From NCBI GenBank assembly GCA_963837715.1, contig CAWIOF010000002.1, positions 1,488,001 to 1,552,000 on the forward strand: DNA of 64,000 nt, given 5' to 3'. How positions within the stretch are numbered: position 1 is the first letter of the stretch; each line of letters begins with the position of its first letter. Made by a program: the position numbers and the translations under genes. Source of the stretch: JANYLB01 sp963837715. GTDB lineage: Bacteria > Actinomycetota > Acidimicrobiia > IMCC26256 > JANYLB01. Below, piece by piece: positions 51,911 through 60,646 of this stretch. A model generated the notes under the pieces. That model was given only the letters and a program-made list of their open reading frames with translations. It made no database searches and was not told the DNA's origin.

Positions 51911-54454
51911 TCAGTCCCGCAACGCGCGATCTGTCGCGCCATTCGTGACCTCGTCCGCCGATGGCTCCCGACGTCCGGCGACGGCTTCAACCGTGGCGAT
52001 CGCTGTCGGCAGGGCGGCGAGGGGGACCGCGCGCGAGAAGAGGTACCCCTGGCCGTAGCGGCAGCCGAGTCGGGTCACCTCCTCGCGCTGAGCCTCGGTC
52101 TCGATGCCTTCGGCCACCACGACGTGACCCATCGCCCGGGCCATGCTGATCACCGCGCCGACGATGAGGGTGTCGTCGCGGTTCACACCGAGTCCGGCGA
52201 CGAATGATCGGTCGATCTTGACGGCGTCGATCGGGATCCGACGCAACAGCGACAACGACGAGTACCCGGTGCCGAAGTCGTCGAGCGCGAGGTGCACTCC
52301 GAGCTCGTCGAGGTCGCGAATGTGCCGCTCGCTGGTGGCCCAGTCGCGCATCGCCGCGCTCTCGGTCAGCTCGAGGGTCAACGCCGTCGGGAGGAGGGAG
52401 TGCTCCCGGAGGACGCCACGCACCATCTCCACCAGACCCTCGTCGGCGAGCTGCGCCGCGGCGAGGTTCACCGAGAGCTGCATCGTCTGTCCGGCTCGCG
52501 TCCACTCGCTCGCGTCCCTGCACGCGATCGCGAGGACCCGCGCACCGATCTCGCGGACGAAGCCGGTCGCCTCGGCGGCGGGGATGAACTCGTCGGCACC
52601 CAGCAACCCGCGCTCGGGATGCTGCCAGCGCGCCAACGCCTCGACGCTCACGACACGTCGCCGCTGCAGATCGACGATCGGCTGGTACCAGACGACGATC
52701 TGGTCGCACTCGACGGCCCGGTGCAGCTCCACCTGCGTCTGCAGGCGCTGGTGGGCCGCACGGTCGGGCTGTTCCTCGAACAACGCGATGCGGGCCCGTC
52801 CCCGCTCCTTCGCCCGGTACCGCGCCGTGTCGGCGCAGCGCAGCACCTCGCCCGGATCAGTCGGCGGGCTGAGGGCCACCCCGATGCTCGCGGTCACCAC
52901 GACCTCCTCCCCTGGCCCCTCCGCCGCCGCCACGCGAAGTGGAGCCCGCACCGATGCCAGGAGGGCCTCCGCGATCGCGATCGCTTCGCTCTGATCCGCG
53001 ATGTCCTCGCAGAGCACCACGAACTCGTCGCTGCCGAAGCGGGCGACGGTGTCGCCCGGGCGCGCCGCGGCCACGAGCCGGGAACCGATCGTGACGAGGA
53101 GGTCGTCGCCGGTCGCGTGGCCGAAGGAGTCGTTGATGTCGGTGAAGTTGTCGAGATCGAGCGAGATCACCGCCACCGGGCACTCGGACCCGTGGGACAC
53201 CTCCCGCGTGAGGCGATCGACGAACAGGGCGCGGTTCGCCAGGCCTGTGAGTGAATCGTGGAGCGCGAGTCGACTCAACTCGCGTTCGGAGTTCTTCCGC
53301 TCGGTGATGTCGCGCAGGTTGCCGACGATGTAGCCCACATCCGGGTCGTCGAGCAGGTTGGTGACCACCTCGTCGATCCACCAGAGATCCCCTGACCCGT
53401 CGATCAGGCGGAACTCGCTGCGGACGTGGTCGCCGAGCTCGTGCATCGTGAGGAATTCGGCGATGACCCGCTCACGATCGTCGGGATGGATCAGGTCCAT
53501 CCCGTTGGTGCCGACGAGCGCGTCCTCGGCGCCCTCGAACACCTCGTCGGCCGCCGGGCTCACCCACGCGATCGTTCCGTCGGCCTCGAAGAACATCGTG
53601 ACCTCGCTCGACCGGGCCACGATGGCCCGCTGCCTCGCTTCCGACGCCCGGAGCGCCGAGAGGGCATCCATCCGGTCGGTCACGTCGCGCACGTTCGTGA
53701 CGATTCCCTGCACCGATTCGTGGTGGAGCAGGTTGCGCGCGGTGATCTCGACCCATTTCGGCGCACCGTCGGCGGCGTGGATCAGCGCGGTGAAGTCGAC
53801 CCGTGCATCGGGCTCGGCCAGGCGCTCGGTGACCTCGACGAGCGGCGGTTCGGTCCCCTCGAGCGCGAACACCTCCCACGACGGCCGGCCGACGACCATC
53901 TCGGGCGTGAACCCCAGGACGTCGAGCAGCGAGGGGGTGGCGTAGACCACCCGACCGTCGACCCCCGAGACGAACCCGACGTCGTTCGCGTGTTCGTAGA
54001 GCACGCGGAACCGGGCCTCGGTCCGCCGGAGGTCTTCGAGCGCCTGCTCGCGTGCGGAGACGTCGACCGAGGAACCGACGATGGCGAGAACCCGGCCCGC
54101 CTCGAGCAGCGGGGTGAGCGTCGTCGAGATCCAGATCAGGGACCCGTCCTTGCGGCGGCACTCGAAGTCACCCGTCCACTCGCGCCCCGACGTGATGGCA
54201 GCCATGGCGTCGGCGGCTTGGGCGTCGTCGTCGGCGCTGACGGTCAGCTCGTGGATCCGTCGACCCGTCGCCTCGGCCGCCGACCACCCGAAGATCGTCT
54301 CGGCGGCGCGGTTCCACTCGGTGACGATGCCGGTCGCGTCGGTCACGACCACCGCGACGGCCACGGCATCGAGGACGCGACGGATCGCCGGCTCGATCCC
54401 TGCTCGCTGCTCGGGCTCGTGCATCGACGTCGCCGTCCGGTCGGAGGTCGGCAT
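51911..54454 (-). CDS. Multi-PAS GGDEF-EAL cyclic di-GMP signalling protein, 847 aa
   Basis: The order is three PAS-type sensor domains (about 15-130, 145-265, 275-395), GGDEF (about 405-570) and EAL (about 585-830). No membrane segment is visible, so it is cytoplasmic. The diguanylate cyclase loop reads RFGSDEFVVLCED (G-S-D-E-F, an altered second position), so cyclase activity is doubtful. The EAL domain keeps EALARWQHPE, LSVNLAAAQ, LTLELTESA, LDDFGTGYSSLSLL, VKIDRSFV, and AEGIET, so it is probably an active phosphodiesterase. The start MPTSDRT at 54454 has GGGAG about 10 nt upstream; MVRETGR at 54475 is possible. Confidence 0.87.
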   Translation of the reverse strand: MPTSDRTATSMHEPEQRAGIEPAIRRVLDAVAVAVVVTDATGIVTEWNRAAETIFGWSAAEATGRRIHELTVSADDDAQAADAMAAITSGREWTGDFECRRKDGSLIWISTTLTPLLEAGRVLAIVGSSVDVSAREQALEDLRRTEARFRVLYEHANDVGFVSGVDGRVVYATPSLLDVLGFTPEMVVGRPSWEVFALEGTEPPLVEVTERLAEPDARVDFTALIHAADGAPKWVEITARNLLHHESVQGIVTNVRDVTDRMDALSALRASEARQRAIVARSSEVTMFFEADGTIAWVSPAADEVFEGAEDALVGTNGMDLIHPDDRERVIAEFLTMHELGDHVRSEFRLIDGSGDLWWIDEVVTNLLDDPDVGYIVGNLRDITERKNSERELSRLALHDSLTGLANRALFVDRLTREVSHGSECPVAVISLDLDNFTDINDSFGHATGDDLLVTIGSRLVAAARPGDTVARFGSDEFVVLCEDIADQSEAIAIAEALLASVRAPLRVAAAEGPGEEVVVTASIGVALSPPTDPGEVLRCADTARYRAKERGRARIALFEEQPDRAAHQRLQTQVELHRAVECDQIVVWYQPIVDLQRRRVVSVEALARWQHPERGLLGADEFIPAAEATGFVREIGARVLAIACRDASEWTRAGQTMQLSVNLAAAQLADEGLVEMVRGVLREHSLLPTALTLELTESAAMRDWATSERHIRDLDELGVHLALDDFGTGYSSLSLLRRIPIDAVKIDRSFVAGLGVNRDDTLIVGAVISMARAMGHVVVAEGIETEAQREEVTRLGCRYGQGYLFSRAVPLAALPTAIATVEAVAGRREPSADEVTNGATDRALRD

Positions 54455-54504
54455 CCTGCCGGTCTCCCTGACCATCGGTACCGATTTGTCGCGACCTGAG
54501 CGCT

Positions 54505-55731
54505 TTACCGGCGATCGAGCTCGAGCATCTTGATCGCGTTGCCCCGCAGCACCTTGTAGGCGACCTCGTCGTCGAAATCGGCGAGCATCTTCTCGGCGTA
54601 CTGCTTCGAATGGGGCCAGGTGCTGTCGGTGTGGGGGTAGTCGGTCTCGAAGCAGATGTTGTCGGGGCCGACCTCGGCGAGGGAATGCAACCCGTGGTGG
54701 TCGGCGGTGAAGCAGCCGTAGACGCGCCCGTAGTAGTAGGTCGACGGGGGCTCGGGGAGGACCCGCTTCGAGTGCTGCCAGCTGTCGTGCTGCTCCCAGA
54801 TGGTGTCGGCCCGCTCGAGCGCATACGGGATCCAGCCGATCTGACCCTCCGAGTACGCGATCTTCAACTTCGGGAACTCGATCAGCTTGCCGCGAGAACA
54901 GCCAGTCGGCGAGCGACGCCATCGAGTTGTTGAACGCGATCATCGCTCCGGCCCCGGGGGCGCGTCCGGCGAGGCCATCGGGTTCGTCGACGACGAACCG
55001 ATGTGCATGCAGACCGTCACACCCCAGTCGTTGCAGACCTGGAACAGCGGGTCCCAGTAGCCGCTGTGGATCGTCGGCAGCTTCAGGTGGTGCGGGAGCT
55101 CACTGAAGCAGATCGCCCGCACACCGCGCTGCGCGTTCCGGAGTGTCTCCGCGGCGGCGAGTTCCGCGTCCCACAGCGGGATGAGACAGAGCGGGATGTT
55201 CACCCCGCCCGACGGTGCACACCACTCCTCGACCATCCAGTCGTTGTACGCCCGGACACACGCGAGGCCGAGGTCCTTGTCGTCGCCCTCGTGGAACGTC
55301 TGGCCGCAGAAGCGCGGGAACGTGGGGAACGGCAACGAGCCGTCGACCCAGTTGAGCGCGAGGTCGGCGACGCGTGCGTCGCGCTCGTAGCAGCCCGGAC
55401 GCATCTCGTCGTAGGTGATCGCGGTCATCGTCATCTGCGAACGGTCGAACTCGATGTGCTCACCCTCGCCGGTCGTCGCCGACTGCGGGATCGCGACGAA
55501 CCGCTTGTGGACGTAGATGAGCTTGTCCTCGTAGTACCAGGCATCGCCCCAGAGACCCTCGGGGTCCTCCTCCATCGCATACTTCGCGCCCTTGCGCAGC
55601 CGGAAGTCGCTCCACCGCTTGCTCTCGATCCGGGGCCCGGCAGCCCGGTACTGCTCCGGGAGCCAGGTCTGCCACACGTGCGCGGGCTCGACCACGTGGT
55701 CGTCGACACTGATGATCTTGGGGAGTTCCAT
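54505..55731 (-). CDS. Amidohydrolase (ACMSD-like TIM barrel), frameshifts near 54945 and 54895
   Basis: Metal-dependent amidohydrolase-2 enzymes include decarboxylases such as ACMSD. MELPKIISVDDHVVEPAHVW at the start has the V-D-D-H-V-V-E metal strand. GGVNIPLCLIPLWDAELAAA and TVCMHIGSSSTNPMASPD continue in one frame; AMIAFNNSMASLADWLF follows in a second, and KIAYSEGQIGWIPYALERAD with NICFETDYPHTDSTWPHSKQ in a third. The combined length is about 408 aa, full for actinobacterial members. It is divergent from the P450 gene with 109 bp between, which suggests a shared oxidative pathway, probably of aromatic or lipid substrates. The exact reaction is unknown. Confidence 0.83.
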
Positions 55732-55840
55732 GCAGGTTCCGTTCCTACGCTCGGTGGCCGACGACAATGACGCCCGTGTCATGTTGCCACGCCCGGCCCG
55801 GGCGCGCCCCTATGCTCGCCCGACCCGTCGGAGGTTCACC

Positions 55841-57016
55841 ATGAGCGATCTCGATCCGTTGGCGTTGCTGTTCATCGATCCGGGTGCCAGCGACGACCCG
55901 GCACCCGCCTACGCGAGGCTGCGGAACGAGTGCCCCGTCGCCCGCACTCCCGGCCTCACGGGCGCCATGAGCGTCTGGATCAGCAGCTACGACGACTCCC
56001 TCTGGGCCCTCAAGCACCCCGAGGTCTTCTCATCGGCCGCCGAAGCCATCGACATCGGCCAGACCCACGACCTCATCCCGCTCCAGGTCGACCCGCCGCT
56101 GCACACGAAGTACCGACGGTTCCTGGCCGAGTGGTTCAACAGTCGCGCGATCGCTCCGCTCGAGCCCGAGGTCCGGAGGCTCGTGAACGAGCTCCTCGAC
56201 ACCATCGTCCCGCGCGGCGCGTGCGACTTCCACGAAGACTTCGCGACGCCCCTGCCGTCGACCGTGTTCCTCGCGATGATGGGCCTCCCCCAGGCCGACC
56301 TCGGGAAGTTCCTCCGCTGGCGCGACGACATCATCCGGCCGTCGGCCGACCCTGCCGAGGCGGAAGCGGTGCGGGCGCGCACCGGCGCGGAGATCAGTGC
56401 GTACTTCGACGCCCAGATCGACGGGCTCCGGGCCCGACCGAAGGCCGGCTTCTGGTCGGATCTCGTGAACACCGACTTCGAAGGCCGGCCGCTCGAACGG
56501 GGCGAGCTGCTCGGGATGGCGTTCCTGCTCATCCTCGCGGGCCTCGACACCGTCACCGCCACGCTCGACTGCATGATCGAGTACCTCGCGCGCCACCCCG
56601 ACCGTCGGCACGATCTCGTCGAACGACCCGAGCTCACCACCGACGCGGTCGAGGAGATGCTCCGCGCGCTCACTCCGGTGCAGCTCGTCCCGCGCGTGAT
56701 CGTGGAAGACACCACCATCGGGGGCGTCGAGGTGAAGGCCGGCGACCACGCCACGATCGTGCTCGGAGCCGCGAACCTCGATCCGGCGATCTACGACCAG
56801 CCCGACGACGTCGACTTCGAGCGGAAGCGCTCGATCAACCTCGCGTTCGGCGGCGGTCCGCACCTGTGCCTCGGGATCAACCTCGCCCGCCTCGAGCTGC
56901 GGGTCGCACTCGAGGAGTGGCATCGCCGTATCCCCGACTACACCATCCCCGACGGCGCCGTGATCGTGCACTCACCGGGCATCCGTCAGACCGATCAGCT
57001 GCCGCTCGTCTGGTAG
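55841..57016 (+). CDS. Cytochrome P450, 391 aa
   Basis: A soluble bacterial P450 monooxygenase. The I helix contains FLLILAGLDTVTATLDCMIE (oxygen-activation A-G-x-D-T), the K helix EEMLRALTPVQLVPR (E-x-x-R), and the heme loop FGGGPHLCLGINLARLE with the thiolate cysteine. The distal part QVDPPLHTKYRRFLAEWF is the C helix. Length is typical for actinobacterial P450s. Its partner ferredoxin is not adjacent, so electron donors are encoded elsewhere. The ATG at 55841 follows GGAGG about 7 nt upstream. It is divergent from the amidohydrolase and probably acts with it, substrate unknown. Confidence 0.93.
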   Translation: MSDLDPLALLFIDPGASDDPAPAYARLRNECPVARTPGLTGAMSVWISSYDDSLWALKHPEVFSSAAEAIDIGQTHDLIPLQVDPPLHTKYRRFLAEWFNSRAIAPLEPEVRRLVNELLDTIVPRGACDFHEDFATPLPSTVFLAMMGLPQADLGKFLRWRDDIIRPSADPAEAEAVRARTGAEISAYFDAQIDGLRARPKAGFWSDLVNTDFEGRPLERGELLGMAFLLILAGLDTVTATLDCMIEYLARHPDRRHDLVERPELTTDAVEEMLRALTPVQLVPRVIVEDTTIGGVEVKAGDHATIVLGAANLDPAIYDQPDDVDFERKRSINLAFGGGPHLCLGINLARLELRVALEEWHRRIPDYTIPDGAVIVHSPGIRQTDQLPLVW

Positions 57017-57250
57017 CGACGGTCGGCGAACCGCCCGGGTTGCAAAAATTTTCGCGCTGTTCACGAACCGTCCCTCACCGCGCCCTGATGCCCGAACAAC
57101 GGCGACTCGGGCGCGTGCAAACGGGTCGGGGGCGGTCGGATTGGGGGTCGGCATCATCGGTGACGAGACGACCGATCGGTAGCCGGGAGATCCGCGCGGT
57201 CCGGGGGGCGCCCGTGGGAGGCTGATGTCGGGCAGCCGGTCGGGAGACGG
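57017..57250. promoter_or_regulatory. 234-bp gap before the antiporter gene
   Basis: It holds an AT-rich element (ttgcaaaaattttcgcg near 57040-57056) that stands out from the 70% GC background and could be a promoter or terminator remnant. Nothing else is visible. Confidence 0.35.
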
Positions 57251-58996
57251 ATGAGCGACAACGAGATCATCATCGGCCTGGCCACGATTGTCGTGTTCGG
57301 GGTCGGTGCCCAGTGGATCGGCCGGCGCTCGGGCATCCCTTCGCTGCTCTTGCTGCTCCCAGCCGGGGTGTTCGCGGGCGCGCTCGGGTTGGTCGACCCC
57401 GAGCAGCTCTTCGGCGACACACTCTTCCCCGGCATCACGCTCCTCGTGTCGCTGTTGTTGTTCCAGGCCTCGCTCGGCCTGCGCGTGCGCGATCTGCCTC
57501 GCGACGCGCGTGGTCCTGTGTTGCGCCTGGTGACCGTCGGTGCCGCGATCACGTTCGCCGGGGCATCTGCCGGTGTCGCGCTCATCCTCGGCGTCGATGG
57601 CGACGTCGCACTCCTCGTCGGTGCGATCCTCGTCGTGTCCGGGCCCACGGTCGTCGGCCCACTCTTGAGCGTCGTCCGGCCCCGCGACCCGTCGGAGGCG
57701 ATCTTGCGCTGGGAGAGCATCGCCCTCGACCCGATCGGAGCCACCCTCGGCGTCGTCGTGCTCAACCTGCTCCTCGCATCGGGCGGTGGGGTGCACCCGG
57801 CGATGCAGATGTTCAGCCGCCTCGGCGTCGGGGTGGGGATCGGGGCGGTTGCCGCCGTGATCCTCGTGTTCGTGATGTCGCGGTTCCTGGTGTCCGACAC
57901 GATGGAGGCGGCGGTGGCGTTGCTCTTCGCCGTTGCGGCGTTCGCACTCGCCGAGGTCTTGCTCTCGGAAGCGGGCTTGTTCGCCGCGACGACGCTCGGG
58001 TTCATCGCGGCCAACCAGGACTTCGTTCCGACCGCTCGGATCACCGGCTTCGGTGAGACACTCGAGGTGCTGATCATCGGATCGCTGTTCATCGTGCTGG
58101 GCGCGCTCGTGAAGCTGGACGATCTCGCCGACTACGCCTGGCAGATCGTTGCGATCGTCGTCGTGCTCGTTGTCGTCGTGCGGCCGATCGCGGTCGCGGT
58201 CTCGCTTGTCGGTACCCGGCTCACGGCACGCGATCGAGCGTTCGTCGGGTCGGTGGACCCGCGCGGCATCGTTGCCGCAGCGACCGCCGCACAGTTCTCG
58301 GGCAGCCTCGCCGGCACCGGAATCCCACACGCCTTCTTGCTCCCCGTCGTGTTCGGGGTGATCGTCGGCACCGGGGCGATCTATGCATCGACCGCTGGTC
58401 CTGTGGCGCGACACCTGCGTGTGAGGCGACCGACGGCGACCGGCGTCGGCTTCCTCGGAGATGAACCCTGGCTCCTTGCCCTCGCGCATCACCTTGACCG
58501 CCTCGGAGTACCGGTGCTCGTACTCACTGCACGTGAGTCCGGTGGCGACGCGACCGTGGACGGCCTGCGCAGCGCTTCGATCCTCGACGACGAGGAGACG
58601 GTCGCCGCCGCGATCGAGGCCGCGACGATCTCCCAGGTCGTGGTAACCGCTCGCCCGGGTCGGGCCGTGACGCTGCTCACCGCCAGCCTGGTAGAGGACC
58701 TCGGCCGCCGACGCGTGCTCGATCTCCCCAATGGAGGTCGACCGGAGACCTCGAGGGTCGCCCACGCCAACGCGCACCCCTTCGCTCAGGGAACGACGCG
58801 AGCGAACATCGACGCGCTGGTTGCTGCAGGTGCGACGGTGGAGGTGCTCGACCACGCGCCCGGTGACGAAGCCCTGCTGCTGGCGACCGTCGCGCCCGAC
58901 GGCTCCGTCGACCTGACACCCGGCGCCAAGCCCGCCCGCGCCGGCGCGAAGGTGCTCGCGCTCGTACCTCCGTCAGTTCGAGGCGGACGGCCCTAG
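57251..58996 (+). CDS. CPA1-type cation:proton antiporter with cytosolic C-terminal domain, 581 aa
   Basis: About twelve helices fill residues 5-395: IIIGLATIVVFGVGAQWIGR, SLLLLLPAGVFAGALGLVDP, GAILVVSGPTVVGPLLSVVR and FVGSVDPRGIVAAATAAQFS, the last including the D-P-R-G motif of NhaP-type exchangers. The rest (about 405-570) is a soluble alpha/beta domain with WLLALAHHLDRLGVPVLVLT, resembling an RCK/TrkA-N-like Rossmann fold, and may sense a ligand. ATG at 57251 has GGGAGAC about 5 nt upstream. Na+ or K+ extrusion is the expected role; ion preference cannot be deduced. Confidence 0.87.
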   Translation: MSDNEIIIGLATIVVFGVGAQWIGRRSGIPSLLLLLPAGVFAGALGLVDPEQLFGDTLFPGITLLVSLLLFQASLGLRVRDLPRDARGPVLRLVTVGAAITFAGASAGVALILGVDGDVALLVGAILVVSGPTVVGPLLSVVRPRDPSEAILRWESIALDPIGATLGVVVLNLLLASGGGVHPAMQMFSRLGVGVGIGAVAAVILVFVMSRFLVSDTMEAAVALLFAVAAFALAEVLLSEAGLFAATTLGFIAANQDFVPTARITGFGETLEVLIIGSLFIVLGALVKLDDLADYAWQIVAIVVVLVVVVRPIAVAVSLVGTRLTARDRAFVGSVDPRGIVAAATAAQFSGSLAGTGIPHAFLLPVVFGVIVGTGAIYASTAGPVARHLRVRRPTATGVGFLGDEPWLLALAHHLDRLGVPVLVLTARESGGDATVDGLRSASILDDEETVAAAIEAATISQVVVTARPGRAVTLLTASLVEDLGRRRVLDLPNGGRPETSRVAHANAHPFAQGTTRANIDALVAAGATVEVLDHAPGDEALLLATVAPDGSVDLTPGAKPARAGAKVLALVPPSVRGGRP

Positions 58997-59167
58997 CGAC
59001 GAGCCGGATCCGTTGTCGATTCGTTGTGGGCCATCCGGGTGATGGGTCACCGCAACGACCTCGGGCACTCCGTCGCCGGCTGGTCGACGGCCAGCTGGTC
59101 GGGCTCCGAGCCGAGCACGCCGCTGACCCGGTCCTACAACCTGCGACCCGTAGTTCCGCAGGTCAGA
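58997..59167. other. Intergenic region beside tRNA-Val(GAC)
   Basis: No gene is supported in these 171 bp, which flank the 3' end of the tRNA gene. No duplicated tRNA fragment is present here, so there is no evidence for an integrated element. Confidence 0.3.
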
Positions 59168-59242
59168 TGGTGGGCGGTAGAGGATTTGAACCTCTGACCC
59201 CTTCCGTGTCAGGGAAGTGCTCTACCCCTGAGCTAACCGCCC
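59168..59242 (-). tRNA. tRNA-Val(GAC)
   Basis: The minus strand folds as acceptor GGGCGGT/ACCGCCC, D arm GGTTAGCTCAGGGGTAGAGC, anticodon stem CTTCC/GGAAG around loop CTGACAC (anticodon GAC, valine), T arm with GGTTCAAATCC, and a genomically encoded CCA at 59170-59168. It is a second valine tRNA in the window, different from tRNA-Val(CAC) at 8716. Confidence 0.94.
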
Positions 59243-59373
59243 GGAGGACCACATCGCGATGTGGACCGGCGGTGATCCTAGTTGACCGAATGGTGTCTTC
59301 AGTGGCTCGGGGAATGGCCGATAGGAACGAAGCCAGGGGTGGCGCCGGGATCACGGACGATCAGGAGATGTCG

Positions 59374-60643
59374 ATGCTGCACCTGCGCTCACTGCTCCGC
59401 CACGTTCGCCCCGTCGCCATCGGCATCGCCGGCGTCGTCGCACTCACCGCGATCGCCGCGTGCGGGCCGCCGACCTCGATCACGCCGCCGCCGCCTCCGC
59501 CGTGCTCTCCGATCACCGGCGCGTCGGGCCTCACCACGAGCCTCTCCCCTGCCGCGGCTGCCGACATGGCGACGTCCGCCGTGCACGAGGCGCAGACCGA
59601 CGCCGGCGACGAGCACAGCATCGTCACCGTGGAATCCACGCCCGCGGGTCCGGTCGTGACGACACACCCGGTTGCCTCCGCCGCCGATGCCGCGGCGGTC
59701 GCCGCCGAGGCTGCGGTCGGCAACGACCTGGTCGCAGTCGACACCGACGCGCCCCTGGCCGCGTCAGCGGCCACGAACGACCCGCACGGCGCCGAGCAGT
59801 GGGCGTTCACCAACACGTCGTTCGGCGCGCTGTGGCCCGCGGCGATCGGCACGTCGAATCCGCCGCTCGTGGTCGCCGTGATCGACACGGGCGTCGACGT
59901 GACTCACCCCGACCTCGCCGCAGGTCAGGTGCTCACTGGCGTGAGCCTGGTCTCGGGTGCACCCAGCGCCGCCGATGACAACGGCCACGGCACCCACGTC
60001 GCCGGGATCATCGCCGCGACGACCAACAACACGGTCGGGGTGCGCGGTGCGGCGCCTGGCGTGAAGATCCTCCCGATCAAGGTCCTGAACAGCAGCGGAT
60101 CGGGCACCTACAGCGCCGTCGCCACGGCCATCACCACTGCGGTCTCGCAGGGCGCGAAGGTGATCAACCTGAGCCTCGGCGGCACAGTGCCGAGCACGAT
60201 CTTCGACGCCGCGGTCGCGAACGCCAACGCCAACGGCGTCACCGTCGTCGCCGCGGCCGGGAACAACGGAGCGACCGGGAGCCCGGCCAGCTACCCCGCG
60301 GCAACGCCCGGGGTCATCGCGGTCGGTGCCGTCACCAGCACCCTCGACCGGGCTTCGTTCTCGACCTGCGGAGCGTACGTCGACATCTCCGCACCGGGCG
60401 TGAACATCCTCTCGACCGTCCGCGGCGCGGGCTACGCATCCTGGAGCGGCACGTCGATGGCCACACCCTTCGTCGGCCGCGGCTGCGGCGGTGATCAAGG
60501 CGTCGCACCCGGCCTGCACGCCGGCCGCGATCGAGGCGGTGCTCGAGTCGACCGCGACCGATCGTGGAACCGCCGGCCGCGACGATCTCTACGGCGCCGG
60601 CGTCGTCGACCCGCTGTCGGCCCTCACCGCCACGACCTGCTGA
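59374..60643 (+). CDS. Subtilisin-like serine protease (S8), lipoprotein, frameshift near 60475
   Basis: The N-terminus is a lipoprotein signal (AIGIAGVVALTAIAACGPPT) with the lipobox cysteine at about residue 30, and a Pro-rich linker. A pro-region follows, then the catalytic triad: Asp in VVAVIDTGVDVTHPDLAAG, His in DDNGHGTHVAGIIAATTNNT, Ser in SWSGTSMATPFV. One extra base near 60475 must be removed to continue AAAAAVIKASHPACTPAAIE and end LSALTATTC at a TGA at 60641-60643. Combined length is about 422 aa, normal. Start ATG at 59374 is chosen because GGAG lies 7 nt upstream. The end is 3 bp from the convergent FtsX-type gene. Confidence 0.87.
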
Positions 60644-60646
60644 GCC

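Noticed and set aside
58997..59160. Second integrase remnant beside tRNA-Val(GAC)
   Set aside because: Frames here contain a short VMGHRNDLGHS-like string but no recombinase motif, and no duplicated tRNA segment exists.
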